52,180 bases of DNA, taken from JBAZAX01 sp041671765. Lineage in GTDB: Bacteria; Babelota; Babeliae; Babelales; RVW-14. The translations under genes were made by a program, and so were the position numbers. Of the stretch, positions 17,804 through 25,721 are shown piece after piece. How positions within the stretch are numbered: position 1 is the first letter of the stretch; each line of letters begins with the position of its first letter. The stretch covers positions 1-52,180 of the forward strand of contig JBAZAX010000009.1 of NCBI GenBank assembly GCA_041671765.1, read 5' to 3'. The notes beneath the pieces were generated by a model. That model did no database searches. It worked only from the letters and a program-made list of their open reading frames with translations, and had not been told where the DNA came from.

Positions 17804-18568
17804 ATGAATTTTTTTTCTAACTTTTCAGACAAATTATTTTGGTTGGTTATAGCCATTGGTTTTATTTTTTTATTTATAATTCCATCACCTGAAAAAAACA
17901 CAAAATTTAAGCGTCTAACAAAGCATATTTTCCCTGAGCTTAGGTATCCATACGCTCTTCCGCAACTTAAATTTGCTTTTAATGATCTGGAACCATACAT
18001 GGATGAGCAGACTATCAATATACATTACACGAAACATCATCAGGGCTATGTTGATAAATTAAATGGTATTTTAGAAAAATACCCCGAGTGGCAGAATTAT
18101 ACGCTTGAAGATTTATTAGCCAATTTAAACGCCTTACCAGAAAAATTGAGTATTGTTGTAAAAGCTCATGGGGGAGGGCATTTCAATCATACGTTATTTT
18201 GGAGAACTTTATGCAAAAAGAGTTCAGCGGCTGAAGGATATGGTCCTTCCGGAATTATTCTTGAAAAGATAAATATCGCTTTTGGATCATTTGAAAATTT
18301 CAAGCAAGATTTTTTAGATAAAGCATTAAGTATTGTTGGTAGTGGTTGGGTCTGGCTTTGCGTGGATAGTTCCGGTGGTCTTAAAACGTTTGCTACATAT
18401 AACCACGAAACACCACTTAATCAAATACTTAAGCCAATTCTTATTCTTGATGTTTGGGAGCATGCATATTACTTGAAGTATCAAAATAGGAGAGTCGATT
18501 TTGTTAATGCTTGGTGGAATTTAATTAATTGGAAAGAGGTTGAAGCGATATATAAAACTATAGAATAA
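17804..18568 (+). CDS. Membrane-anchored Fe/Mn superoxide dismutase
   Basis: Dismutates superoxide to peroxide and oxygen. The 254-residue product has an N-terminal TM helix (about 11-27) and linker before the SOD domain (about 47-254). All four metal ligands are visible: His74 (INIHYTKHH), His129 (HFNHTLFW), Asp216 and His220 (LDVWEHAYYL). The Gly-rich AHGGGHFNH resembles Mn-type enzymes, while NHETPL places His201 where E. coli MnSOD has Gln, as in mycobacterial iron SOD, so metal choice is uncertain. Most bacterial Fe/Mn SODs are soluble; the anchor would place this one on the periplasmic face. A GGGGAG site precedes the ATG. The two flanking phosphatase paralogues make a three-gene unit. 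Confidence 0.88.
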   Translation: MNFFSNFSDKLFWLVIAIGFIFLFIIPSPEKNTKFKRLTKHIFPELRYPYALPQLKFAFNDLEPYMDEQTINIHYTKHHQGYVDKLNGILEKYPEWQNYTLEDLLANLNALPEKLSIVVKAHGGGHFNHTLFWRTLCKKSSAAEGYGPSGIILEKINIAFGSFENFKQDFLDKALSIVGSGWVWLCVDSSGGLKTFATYNHETPLNQILKPILILDVWEHAYYLKYQNRRVDFVNAWWNLINWKEVEAIYKTIE

Positions 18569-18592
18569 TGTTACATAATTTTTGGGAGAGCA

Positions 18593-20233
18593 ATGAAGAA
18601 GAGAATAGTGGGTTTTTCATTTTTAATAAGTTCTATTTTATTGGTACCGTGTTGGATTTATGCTAATAAATCGCCACATTTTGTTTGTGTCATTGTTATT
18701 GATCAGTTTGCTTATCATCATATAAAAAGGCTATCGCCATATTTTACGGATGGGTTTAGAACTTTATTAAAAGAGGGCGTGTCATTTGAAAACGCGTTTC
18801 ATCCTCATGGAGTACCCACAACTGCAACTGGGCATTCCACAATTAGTACTGGGGCTCTTGCCAAAGATCATGGAATTATTTTGAATAACTGGATTGAGGA
18901 TGGTCAAAACGTTGTATTTTCAAAGGATAACAGTCCTGAATCTGCTGTTCTTACAAAAAAAGGAAGTGGAAAATATGGTTATTCAGCAAAACAATTGATG
19001 GTGGATAATCTTTCTGATCAAGTTGTTTTGGGTTCAAGACCATATGCCAAAAATTATGTTTATTCAATTTCATATAAGCCCCGTGCAGCTATAGGCATGG
19101 GTGGAAAATTAGGTAAATGTATTTGGTTTGATAAAAATTTGAAAAGTTTTACATCAAGTAAGGCATATTTCAAAACAATGCCAAGTTGGCTTGCAAGGTT
19201 TAACAAAACACATGATATCAAAAAGGTAGGTGAAGTTGATTGGCGGCTACGGTTTCCAATTACAAGCACGCCTTATCAGTTTTATAATGTTGCAGATTAT
19301 GAGTTTACCAAACAAGCAGATCACATGGCTGGCGAGATTATAAAGATAGAGGGCGACCAGTACGATAAAATTTATCAAAAAACACCTGAATCTAACGGTC
19401 TTTTGTTAAGTTTGGCAAAAACATGTTTGGATTTTAATTTTAAAAAAATGAATGATGAAGATAAGTTGTTGTTGTGGGTTTCACTTTCAAGCCTTGATAG
19501 AATTGGGCACATTTATGGTCCATACAGTCTTGAAGTAATTGATATGATTTATCATCTGGACAGTCAGCTTGAAGTTTTTATGCATTATGTACAAGATATT
19601 GTTGGAGCTGAAAATGTTCTTTTTGTTTTGACTGCTGATCATGGGGTGGCGCCAATTCCTGAAATTTTACAAAGAAAAGGCTTTGCTTCTGCAAAAAGAC
19701 TCAATTCTACAGCATTGACAGAAGAGATGAATAAAATTATTGAAGATGAATTTGGTATTAAAAAAATAGTTCAAACGTTTAAGGCTAACCAATTTTATCT
19801 TGATAACAGTATAAAAAAAGATTTGAGCAAAGAAAAATTGAATCAAATTTTTGCGTTGCTTAAAAATCATTTATTAAAGCAGCCCGCGATTAAAACATGT
19901 TGGACTAATCAGGAGATGGAAAAGGCAAAATTCCCAAAAAATTATTTTGAACAGCTTTATAAAAATCAATTTAATTCAAAAAGAAGTGGTGATTTAATTT
20001 TTATGCCACAGCCATATTGCGAAATAATTAAACATCAAAAAGGGACAACTCATCGATCACCTTATGACTATGATACCCATGTCCCTTTGATTTTTTATCA
20101 AGAAGGGGTGACGACAGGGAAAAAAAATAAGAAAAAAGTTTATATGACACAGGTTGCATCAACATTGGCTAAGGTTCTAAAGGTATCTAGCCCATCTGCG
20201 GCTTCAAACGAAGTTCTTAATAAGATATTCTAG
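18593..20233 (+). CDS. Exported alkaline phosphatase-superfamily enzyme (paralogue 2)
   Basis: A 546-residue relative of the 16091-17776 product, conserved along its whole length. It has a signal peptide (about 5-25), VIVIDQF (34-40), GVPTTATGHS with Thr76/Thr77 at the nucleophile position, AKDHG, then LTADHGVAPIPE and the C-terminal GTTHRSPYDYDTHVPL. Metal and nucleophile residues appear intact in both copies, so both may be active with different substrates. GGGAGAG lies six bases before the ATG; the SOD stop is 24 bases upstream, so all three genes are probably cotranscribed, ending at the terminator at 20261. Confidence 0.8.
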   Translation: MKKRIVGFSFLISSILLVPCWIYANKSPHFVCVIVIDQFAYHHIKRLSPYFTDGFRTLLKEGVSFENAFHPHGVPTTATGHSTISTGALAKDHGIILNNWIEDGQNVVFSKDNSPESAVLTKKGSGKYGYSAKQLMVDNLSDQVVLGSRPYAKNYVYSISYKPRAAIGMGGKLGKCIWFDKNLKSFTSSKAYFKTMPSWLARFNKTHDIKKVGEVDWRLRFPITSTPYQFYNVADYEFTKQADHMAGEIIKIEGDQYDKIYQKTPESNGLLLSLAKTCLDFNFKKMNDEDKLLLWVSLSSLDRIGHIYGPYSLEVIDMIYHLDSQLEVFMHYVQDIVGAENVLFVLTADHGVAPIPEILQRKGFASAKRLNSTALTEEMNKIIEDEFGIKKIVQTFKANQFYLDNSIKKDLSKEKLNQIFALLKNHLLKQPAIKTCWTNQEMEKAKFPKNYFEQLYKNQFNSKRSGDLIFMPQPYCEIIKHQKGTTHRSPYDYDTHVPLIFYQEGVTTGKKNKKKVYMTQVASTLAKVLKVSSPSAASNEVLNKIF

Positions 20234-20260
20234 ATATAGACAATTTGTAATAAATTAATT

Positions 20261-20306
20261 AAAACGGGTGATTTGGGAAAAGCTAAATCACCCGTTTTAA
20301 TTTTTG
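20261..20306 (+). terminator. Rho-independent terminator of the phosphatase-SOD unit
   Basis: AAAACGGGTGATTT pairs with AAATCACCCGTTTT (14 bp) around a 10-base loop, followed by AATTTTTG. It lies 28 bases after the second phosphatase stop. Confidence 0.9.
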
Positions 20307-20435
20307 TTCTTTACATGAAAATTAAATGGATTAGAATCTTAGCATGCGTTTATGCGCTAAGCCGTGTATTTTGACCATTAAATATGCTCTGGAGTGGGCG
20401 TTGGCCGATTTTTGAATTAACCCAAAGGACTGTGC

Positions 20436-21803
20436 ATGAGAATTTTCATAAATAATTTAAAAAAAGGGGATTCATTTAGGGATATATTTTCTTACTGGCT
20501 CCCGGAGCTTATTTCATCTGCCATTTTAATTTCACTTCCTCCGATGATTGATGCGTACCTTGTTTCCGGGCTTAATTCAAACACAACTTATGGCGCTCTT
20601 GGAATGGCTGTAAATTTTATACATTTTTTGGTAAAGCTTTCCGAGGCTATTCCCGTTGCAGCAATGGCAGTGATTGGTCGTTATAATGGAAGTCAGGATT
20701 TTGAGGAATGTGGCCGTTATATTTTTCCCACAATTTTTGCAAGTCTTATTATAGGTGTTTTACAGTTTATTTTAATTTTTATTGGTGCAGGTCTTTTATT
20801 TAGCTGGCTTGGTGTTCCGCAAAAAATGATGGTAGTTGGTATTCCATTTTTAAAACTCAAATCATTTGGAGCGCTTTTGACTTTTGTGGCGATGGCTCTG
20901 ATCGGATTTATGCGCGCTGTTAAAAATACCAGAATACCAATGGTATTAAGTTTGATAGGTGTTGTAATTTATACCTTTTTTGATTTTACATTGGTACACG
21001 GGAATTTGGGATTTGCGGCCTATGGTTTGCAGGGTCCTGCAATTGCGACCGTAATTCAGTATTTTGTAGTGATAGCAATCTCGCTCGGGTATATATTTTA
21101 TACACCCGAATACAAGAAATATTTCGTAAACCTTAGATTTTTATTCTTTGATATGAAAAGGGTTCTTAATATTTTAAAGCTCAGTTGGCCAATTATGATT
21201 GACAAGGGAACATTAGCTCTTTCGTACGTTTGGCTTTCAAAAATGATCGCTTCAATGGGTAAATATGCAATTGTTACTTTTTCTGTCGTCAAAGATCTTG
21301 AACGTTTTGCGATATTACCAGCGGTTGCTGGTGCTCAAATTATAACATTTCTTGTGAGTAACAGGTTGGGTGCAAAAGATGCGGATGGAGCAACTGCCAA
21401 TATAAAGAAGATTCTTATTTTCACAGGGTTATTGGAATTAGTTGCACTTGCAGTTTTGTCGTTTAATGCAGGATTTTTTGTAAGCATTTTTGATCCCAAA
21501 AATAAATTTACAGACATGGCTGCTGCAATTTTACCTTTAATTAGCATGCTAGTTATTTTTGATTTTATTCAGCTTATTCTTGCCGGTGCGTTGCGTGGTG
21601 CCGGGGATGTCAAGGCTGTTATGTGGGGGCGTTTCATATCGTGCGCTTTTTTCTTTGTTCCAATTTCTGCATTTTTTAGTTGGCTTCCAATAAAAAGTCA
21701 GGTAATAAAGTTTACACTTGTTTATGGGTCATTCTATTTTAATACCGCTGTCATGGGACTGATTTTTTTATATAGAGTTAAGAGCCGCAAGTGGGAAAAA
21801 TAA
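20436..21803 (+). CDS. MATE-family multidrug/cation exporter
   Basis: Inner-membrane antiporter that expels drugs or cationic compounds using a Na+ or H+ gradient. The 455-residue product has about 12 hydrophobic helices in two halves. The first half carries LPPMIDAYLVSGL (about 34-46) and the GALGMAVNFIHF region, the second half GAKDADGATANIKK, as in MATE proteins (the 'ADG...A' pattern after TM7). Length is normal. AAAGGA precedes the ATG. It heads a run with gatC 30 bases downstream. The leader (about 20340-20362) has an imperfect hairpin TTAGC...GCTAA. Confidence 0.82.
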   Translation: MRIFINNLKKGDSFRDIFSYWLPELISSAILISLPPMIDAYLVSGLNSNTTYGALGMAVNFIHFLVKLSEAIPVAAMAVIGRYNGSQDFEECGRYIFPTIFASLIIGVLQFILIFIGAGLLFSWLGVPQKMMVVGIPFLKLKSFGALLTFVAMALIGFMRAVKNTRIPMVLSLIGVVIYTFFDFTLVHGNLGFAAYGLQGPAIATVIQYFVVIAISLGYIFYTPEYKKYFVNLRFLFFDMKRVLNILKLSWPIMIDKGTLALSYVWLSKMIASMGKYAIVTFSVVKDLERFAILPAVAGAQIITFLVSNRLGAKDADGATANIKKILIFTGLLELVALAVLSFNAGFFVSIFDPKNKFTDMAAAILPLISMLVIFDFIQLILAGALRGAGDVKAVMWGRFISCAFFFVPISAFFSWLPIKSQVIKFTLVYGSFYFNTAVMGLIFLYRVKSRKWEK

Positions 21804-21832
21804 AAAATTTTAAAAAATAAAAAAGGTTAAAA

Positions 21833-22144
21833 ATGGCTGATTTTAGCGCCGGGTTTAATAAGACAGAACTGCTTAAAGTTGCAAAACTTTCTGCATTAAA
21901 TCTTTCAGATAGTGAGATTGAAATTTTTACGAATAATCTTGAAAAAGTATTGAATTTCATTGATCAAATTAAAGAAGTAAAAGTTTCTGCACAGGTTGAT
22001 CAGGTCAGGAACAAAAATATTTTGCGTGAAGATGAGGTGGTTCCAACCGATTCAACAGATATTTTAAATTTGGCTCATGAAAAGCAAGAGAGTTATTTTG
22101 TTGTTCCAAAAATTTTGGACGAAAATAAAGGTACAACATGCTAA
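21833..22144 (+). CDS. gatC: Asp/Glu-tRNA amidotransferase subunit C
   Basis: Small stabilising subunit of GatCAB, which converts Glu-tRNA(Gln) or Asp-tRNA(Asn) to the correct amidated form. The 103-residue product has the typical KVAKLSALNLSDSEIE (about 16-31), LEKVLNFIDQIKEV (about 42-55) and LREDEV region of GatC. Its end overlaps gatA by 7 bases. No gatB is present in the window. Confidence 0.88.
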   Translation: MADFSAGFNKTELLKVAKLSALNLSDSEIEIFTNNLEKVLNFIDQIKEVKVSAQVDQVRNKNILREDEVVPTDSTDILNLAHEKQESYFVVPKILDENKGTTC

Positions 22145-23592
22145 GTCCGTTTATAACAATCAAAGAACTCAGAGAAAAAATAGACAAAAAAGAGATAAGT
22201 CGAGAAGAAGTAATCAAATTTTATCTTGAGCGAATCAAAAAACATGACAGTAGCCTAAACGCTGTGCTTGAAAGTTTTCAAGATCCTGAACTTAATCAAG
22301 CATCCAACGGAATTCTTGTAGGTATCCCATATCTTTTGAAAGATAATATCTGTCAAAAAAATAAAATTGCTTCTGCAGGTTCAAAAATTTTGAGTAATTA
22401 CAAAGCTCCATATAATGCCACAGTTAACCAGAGATTAAAACAAGCAGGTGCGGTAAGTATTGGTCGTGCCAATTGTGATGAATTTGCAATGGGTGCGTCC
22501 GGTGAATATTCTGCATATGGACCAACTCGAAACCCCTGGGATGTTACAAGAGTTTCCGGTGGCTCAAGCTCTGGCCCCGGCGCGGCTGTTTCCGCTGGAT
22601 TAGTCCCATTTTCACTTGGTACCGAAACCGGTGGATCAGTGCGAAATCCTGCATCTTTCTGTAATTTGGTTGGTTTATATCCAACTTATGGATTGCATTC
22701 AAGATTTGGGGTTATGGCTTTTTGTTCATCATTTGATCAAGTGGGGCCTCTTACAAGAACCGTTTATGACAATGNNNNNNNNNNCAATGCATTGGTGACA
22801 ACGGCTCTTTCTGGCGTTGATTCGAAAGATTCAACAACTATTCAAATGCAACCAAAAGATTATACAAAAAATTTGGATGGAAAACTTCCTGCAAATTTAA
22901 AGATTGGAATAATTAAAGATGCTCTTGCAGAATTGGGCATAGATCCTCAAGTTAGATTGGCATTTGATCAAGCTATTGAGCATTTAAAAAAACTTGGAGC
23001 TACAATCAAAATAATAGACTTGCCTCATTTAAAATATGGCAATGCTGTTTATTTTATTATTAGTCGTGCAGAGGGTGCTTCGAATTTGTCGCGTTATGAC
23101 GGAAGTTTGTACGGCGTGCGAACAAAAGAGGCTGAAAATCTTTTTGATATGTATTTAAAGACGCGTCAAGAAGGTTTCGGTCAAGAAGTTAAAACTCGAA
23201 TAATGACGGGTAATTACGTTCTCTCTGCCGGGCATAAAGATGCTTATTACAAAAAGGCCCAGGCTGTGCGTGAGATGATAAGAGCAGATTTTGACTCTGC
23301 ATTTAAAGACGTTGATCTTCTTACAAGTCCAACTATTTCAATGCTTCCGTTCAAAGTTGGCGAATTATCGTTTGATCCTGTTGCCATGTACTTAGCTGAC
23401 ATTTTCACCGTTCCAAACTGTGCAATTGGAACACCAGGAATTTCGATTCCATGTGGTTTTTCAAAAGAAAATCTTCCAATTGGATTTCAATTCTTGGGTC
23501 CGCGCTTGAGTGAAGAGCTATTGTTCAAAGTTGCTTATGCATTTGAGCAAAGTACGGACTATCATTTAAAACATCCAACAAATTACGAATAA
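22138..23592 (+). CDS. gatA: Asp/Glu-tRNA amidotransferase subunit A (contains assembly gap)
   Basis: Amidase subunit of GatCAB, releasing ammonia from glutamine. The amidase-signature triad is present: Lys68 (LLKDN), cis-Ser144 (SGGSSSG, 140-146) and nucleophile Ser167 (TETGGSVRNPAS). Length (about 484) is normal. Ten Ns at 22775-22784 interrupt it after VYDN; flanking bases suggest no sequence is missing, since joining the shared CAATG gives an unbroken VYDNALVTTALSG. Translationally coupled to gatC. Confidence 0.93.
   Translation: MLSPFITIKELREKIDKKEISREEVIKFYLERIKKHDSSLNAVLESFQDPELNQASNGILVGIPYLLKDNICQKNKIASAGSKILSNYKAPYNATVNQRLKQAGAVSIGRANCDEFAMGASGEYSAYGPTRNPWDVTRVSGGSSSGPGAAVSAGLVPFSLGTETGGSVRNPASFCNLVGLYPTYGLHSRFGVMAFCSSFDQVGPLTRTVYDNXXXXNALVTTALSGVDSKDSTTIQMQPKDYTKNLDGKLPANLKIGIIKDALAELGIDPQVRLAFDQAIEHLKKLGATIKIIDLPHLKYGNAVYFIISRAEGASNLSRYDGSLYGVRTKEAENLFDMYLKTRQEGFGQEVKTRIMTGNYVLSAGHKDAYYKKAQAVREMIRADFDSAFKDVDLLTSPTISMLPFKVGELSFDPVAMYLADIFTVPNCAIGTPGISIPCGFSKENLPIGFQFLGPRLSEELLFKVAYAFEQSTDYHLKHPTNYE
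22775..22784. other. Run of ten Ns, probable zero-length scaffold gap
   Basis: Left flank ends GACAATG and right flank begins CAATGCATTG. The five bases CAATG occur on both sides, and merging them restores the expected GatA reading frame and sequence. The gap therefore looks like an unmerged overlap. Confidence 0.7.
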
Positions 23593-23600
23593 TAAAAAAC

Positions 23601-24605
23601 GTGAGTAATCAAGTGAGTAACCAAGATTTTTGGCAAAGTAAAATTAAGATTGGTAAAGAAGAGTATTCGCGATTTATGTCGGCTCCGCTCGATGGCATAA
23701 CCGATTCTCCGTTAAGAAAATTGATTCGTGAGTTTTCTCCGGAGGAGTTGCTTTTTACAGAGATGCGTCATGTTGCAATGGTGGCAAATGAAAGAACCGG
23801 GATATGCTTAAAATATGATCCAATTGAGCAATCAATGGCTTTTCAGGTTTCAACAAATAAAACTGATTTCATTGATAAAGCCATAGAAAAAATTTTAGCT
23901 GCAGGATTTAAGTCAATAAATTTAAACAGTGGGTGTCCTGCTAAAGCTGTTGTTAAATCAATATGTGGCTCAGCACTTATGGAAGATGTTCCGCATCTGG
24001 AAATGTTACTAAAATATTTTATTAAACGCATAGACAACCGTGCATCTTTTACTGTTAAGATTAGGGCAGGCTTTAAGAAAAAGAATGCGTTAGAAGTTGC
24101 TAAAATGGCACAAGACTGTGGCGTTGATGCTGTTATTATCCACCCAAGAACACAACCTGAGGGATTTGCGTCGCGTCTTGATTATGAGCTTGCACGCCAA
24201 GTTAAGCAGGCCCTAACGGTACCACTAATTTTTTCAGGCAATATTTCACGTTTTGAGATGGCACAAAAAGTTTACGAATTAACGGGATGCGATGGTTATA
24301 TGATAGGTAGAGCATTATGGGGTGCTCCTTGGAAAATGCGTGAGATGACCGAAGCGGCACAGGGCAAAACTTTTGAAGTTACTACTGATTTGGCTTTGAG
24401 ATGTGCCTTAAAGCATCTGGATAATAATATTCAATTTTATGGACCAAAAGGATTTATTCCGTTCAAAAAACAGTTGCCTCAGTATGTAAGATTTGTTGTG
24501 GATGCCTCAGAGTGGAGACAGAAATTACTTCGTTCGCAGACCGAAACGGAAATGCGAGAATTGTTAATTCAGTTAATAAAAGAGAATAGAGAAAAGCAGA
24601 TTTAA
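23601..24605 (+). CDS. dus: tRNA-dihydrouridine synthase
   Basis: FMN enzyme reducing uridines in the tRNA D-loop. The 334-residue TIM barrel shows MSAPLDGITDSPLR (26-39), FTEMRHV, the NLNSGCPAKAV motif with catalytic Cys112 (usually N-x-GCP), KIRAGFK, IIHPRTQ and FSGNIS with the following GCDGYMIGRAL. This is closest to DusB-like enzymes, but the subtype is not certain. The GTG at 23601 is eight bases after the gatA stop; another in-frame GTG at 23613 is possible and neither has a strong ribosome site. mreC begins one base after its stop. Confidence 0.85.
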   Translation: MSNQVSNQDFWQSKIKIGKEEYSRFMSAPLDGITDSPLRKLIREFSPEELLFTEMRHVAMVANERTGICLKYDPIEQSMAFQVSTNKTDFIDKAIEKILAAGFKSINLNSGCPAKAVVKSICGSALMEDVPHLEMLLKYFIKRIDNRASFTVKIRAGFKKKNALEVAKMAQDCGVDAVIIHPRTQPEGFASRLDYELARQVKQALTVPLIFSGNISRFEMAQKVYELTGCDGYMIGRALWGAPWKMREMTEAAQGKTFEVTTDLALRCALKHLDNNIQFYGPKGFIPFKKQLPQYVRFVVDASEWRQKLLRSQTETEMRELLIQLIKENREKQI

Positions 24606-24606
24606 A

Positions 24607-25554
24607 ATGAATATGTTTCTTAAAAAAGGGTTATTTGGGCTTATTATTTTTTGCATCGCTTTTTTTGTAGTTAATCAAATTTTATTTTTTGAGAGTGGAG
24701 CGTTAGAACGATTCACGACAAAAGTGACTTATCCTGTTGTATTTGTGGCAAGTGGTGTTGCTGATTTTATTCAAAAACGTGTTGAGGGTAGGGAGTCTTA
24801 TGAGCAAATTAAGGCTGAGTTAAAACTTTTGAATGAAAAATGTGACCAGTTTTGCGAAGAAAATATAAAAATTAAAGCATTGTTTAAATTTGATTCTGAC
24901 AGTAAAGAGATTTGTGAATTTAAAGAACGCTACAACCTTGATCATATGATGGGTTGTAAGGTTTTGCTTAAAAGTTTGAAAAAAGACGGACAGTTTTTTT
25001 TAATAAATCGTGGCTCTTTCAACGGAATCAAAAAGAATATGGTTGGAATTTACAAATTTCAGATACTTGGAAAAATAACAGAAGTTCACGACTATTACAG
25101 TAAGCTCACTTTGATTACCGATGAAGCTTGCAAAGTTGCGGCATTTGCAAGCTCTACCAATGCAAATGGAATTGTTATAGGCCAAAATCAAAAAAATTGT
25201 TGTAAAATGCACTATGTCAGTCATTTGCTTGATATTGTAGACAATGATATGGTTCTTTCAACTGGACGTGGACTAGTATTTCCTGAAGGTTTTTGTATTG
25301 GAAAAATTGTAAATCATTCGCATTCTCATAACTCACTTTATCACGATATTGACATTGAGCCTTTGATTGACTTCAAAACTATAAAATACTGTCTTTTAAC
25401 AGATCTTTCACAAACTTGTTCTGCTGCAAAGTTTGATATGATGGATAATAATCAAACAAATACAGATGATCTCTTAAATAATCCCTCAACGTCTTCAGAG
25501 CCTGGAGCATGCAATCAAACCAGTGATGAAAAAACATCAGAGAATCAGGAATAG
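24607..25554 (+). CDS. mreC: Rod shape-determining protein MreC
   Basis: Periplasmic scaffold of the elongasome. The 315-residue product has an N-terminal TM helix (about 8-26), a coiled-coil (about 62-95), then the two beta domains with INRGSFNGIKKNMVGIYK (about 138-155), KLTLITDEACKVAAF (about 167-181) and VLSTGRGLVFPEGFCIGKI (about 218-236), which match MreC's 'tSG...fP.Gl.vG' region. The acidic Asn/Ser-rich tail is unstructured. No mreB or mreD is adjacent, unlike the usual mreBCD order. It is the last gene of the MATE-gatC-gatA-dus-mreC run. Confidence 0.83.
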   Translation: MNMFLKKGLFGLIIFCIAFFVVNQILFFESGALERFTTKVTYPVVFVASGVADFIQKRVEGRESYEQIKAELKLLNEKCDQFCEENIKIKALFKFDSDSKEICEFKERYNLDHMMGCKVLLKSLKKDGQFFLINRGSFNGIKKNMVGIYKFQILGKITEVHDYYSKLTLITDEACKVAAFASSTNANGIVIGQNQKNCCKMHYVSHLLDIVDNDMVLSTGRGLVFPEGFCIGKIVNHSHSHNSLYHDIDIEPLIDFKTIKYCLLTDLSQTCSAAKFDMMDNNQTNTDDLLNNPSTSSEPGACNQTSDEKTSENQE

Positions 25555-25595
25555 TGATATAGCATGATTTTAAGCTGAAAAGTAGCTTTCTTTGA

Positions 25596-25625
25596 TTGAA
25601 AATTATTTCAATGTGAAATTATAAT
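25596..25625 (+). promoter_or_regulatory. Probable promoter of the deubiquitinase gene
   Basis: TTGAAA (25596-25601) and TATAAT (25620-25625) are separated by 18 bases, about 95 bases upstream of the ATG at 25722. It is the best sigma-70-type match in the gap after mreC. Confidence 0.45.
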
Positions 25626-25721
25626 ATTACATATGCGCCATTTGTCATTTTTGATTAAAATTGATAATCTGAAATTATTATATTATTATTAAAAATAGAT
25701 TTAAATTAAATGGGGGTTTCT

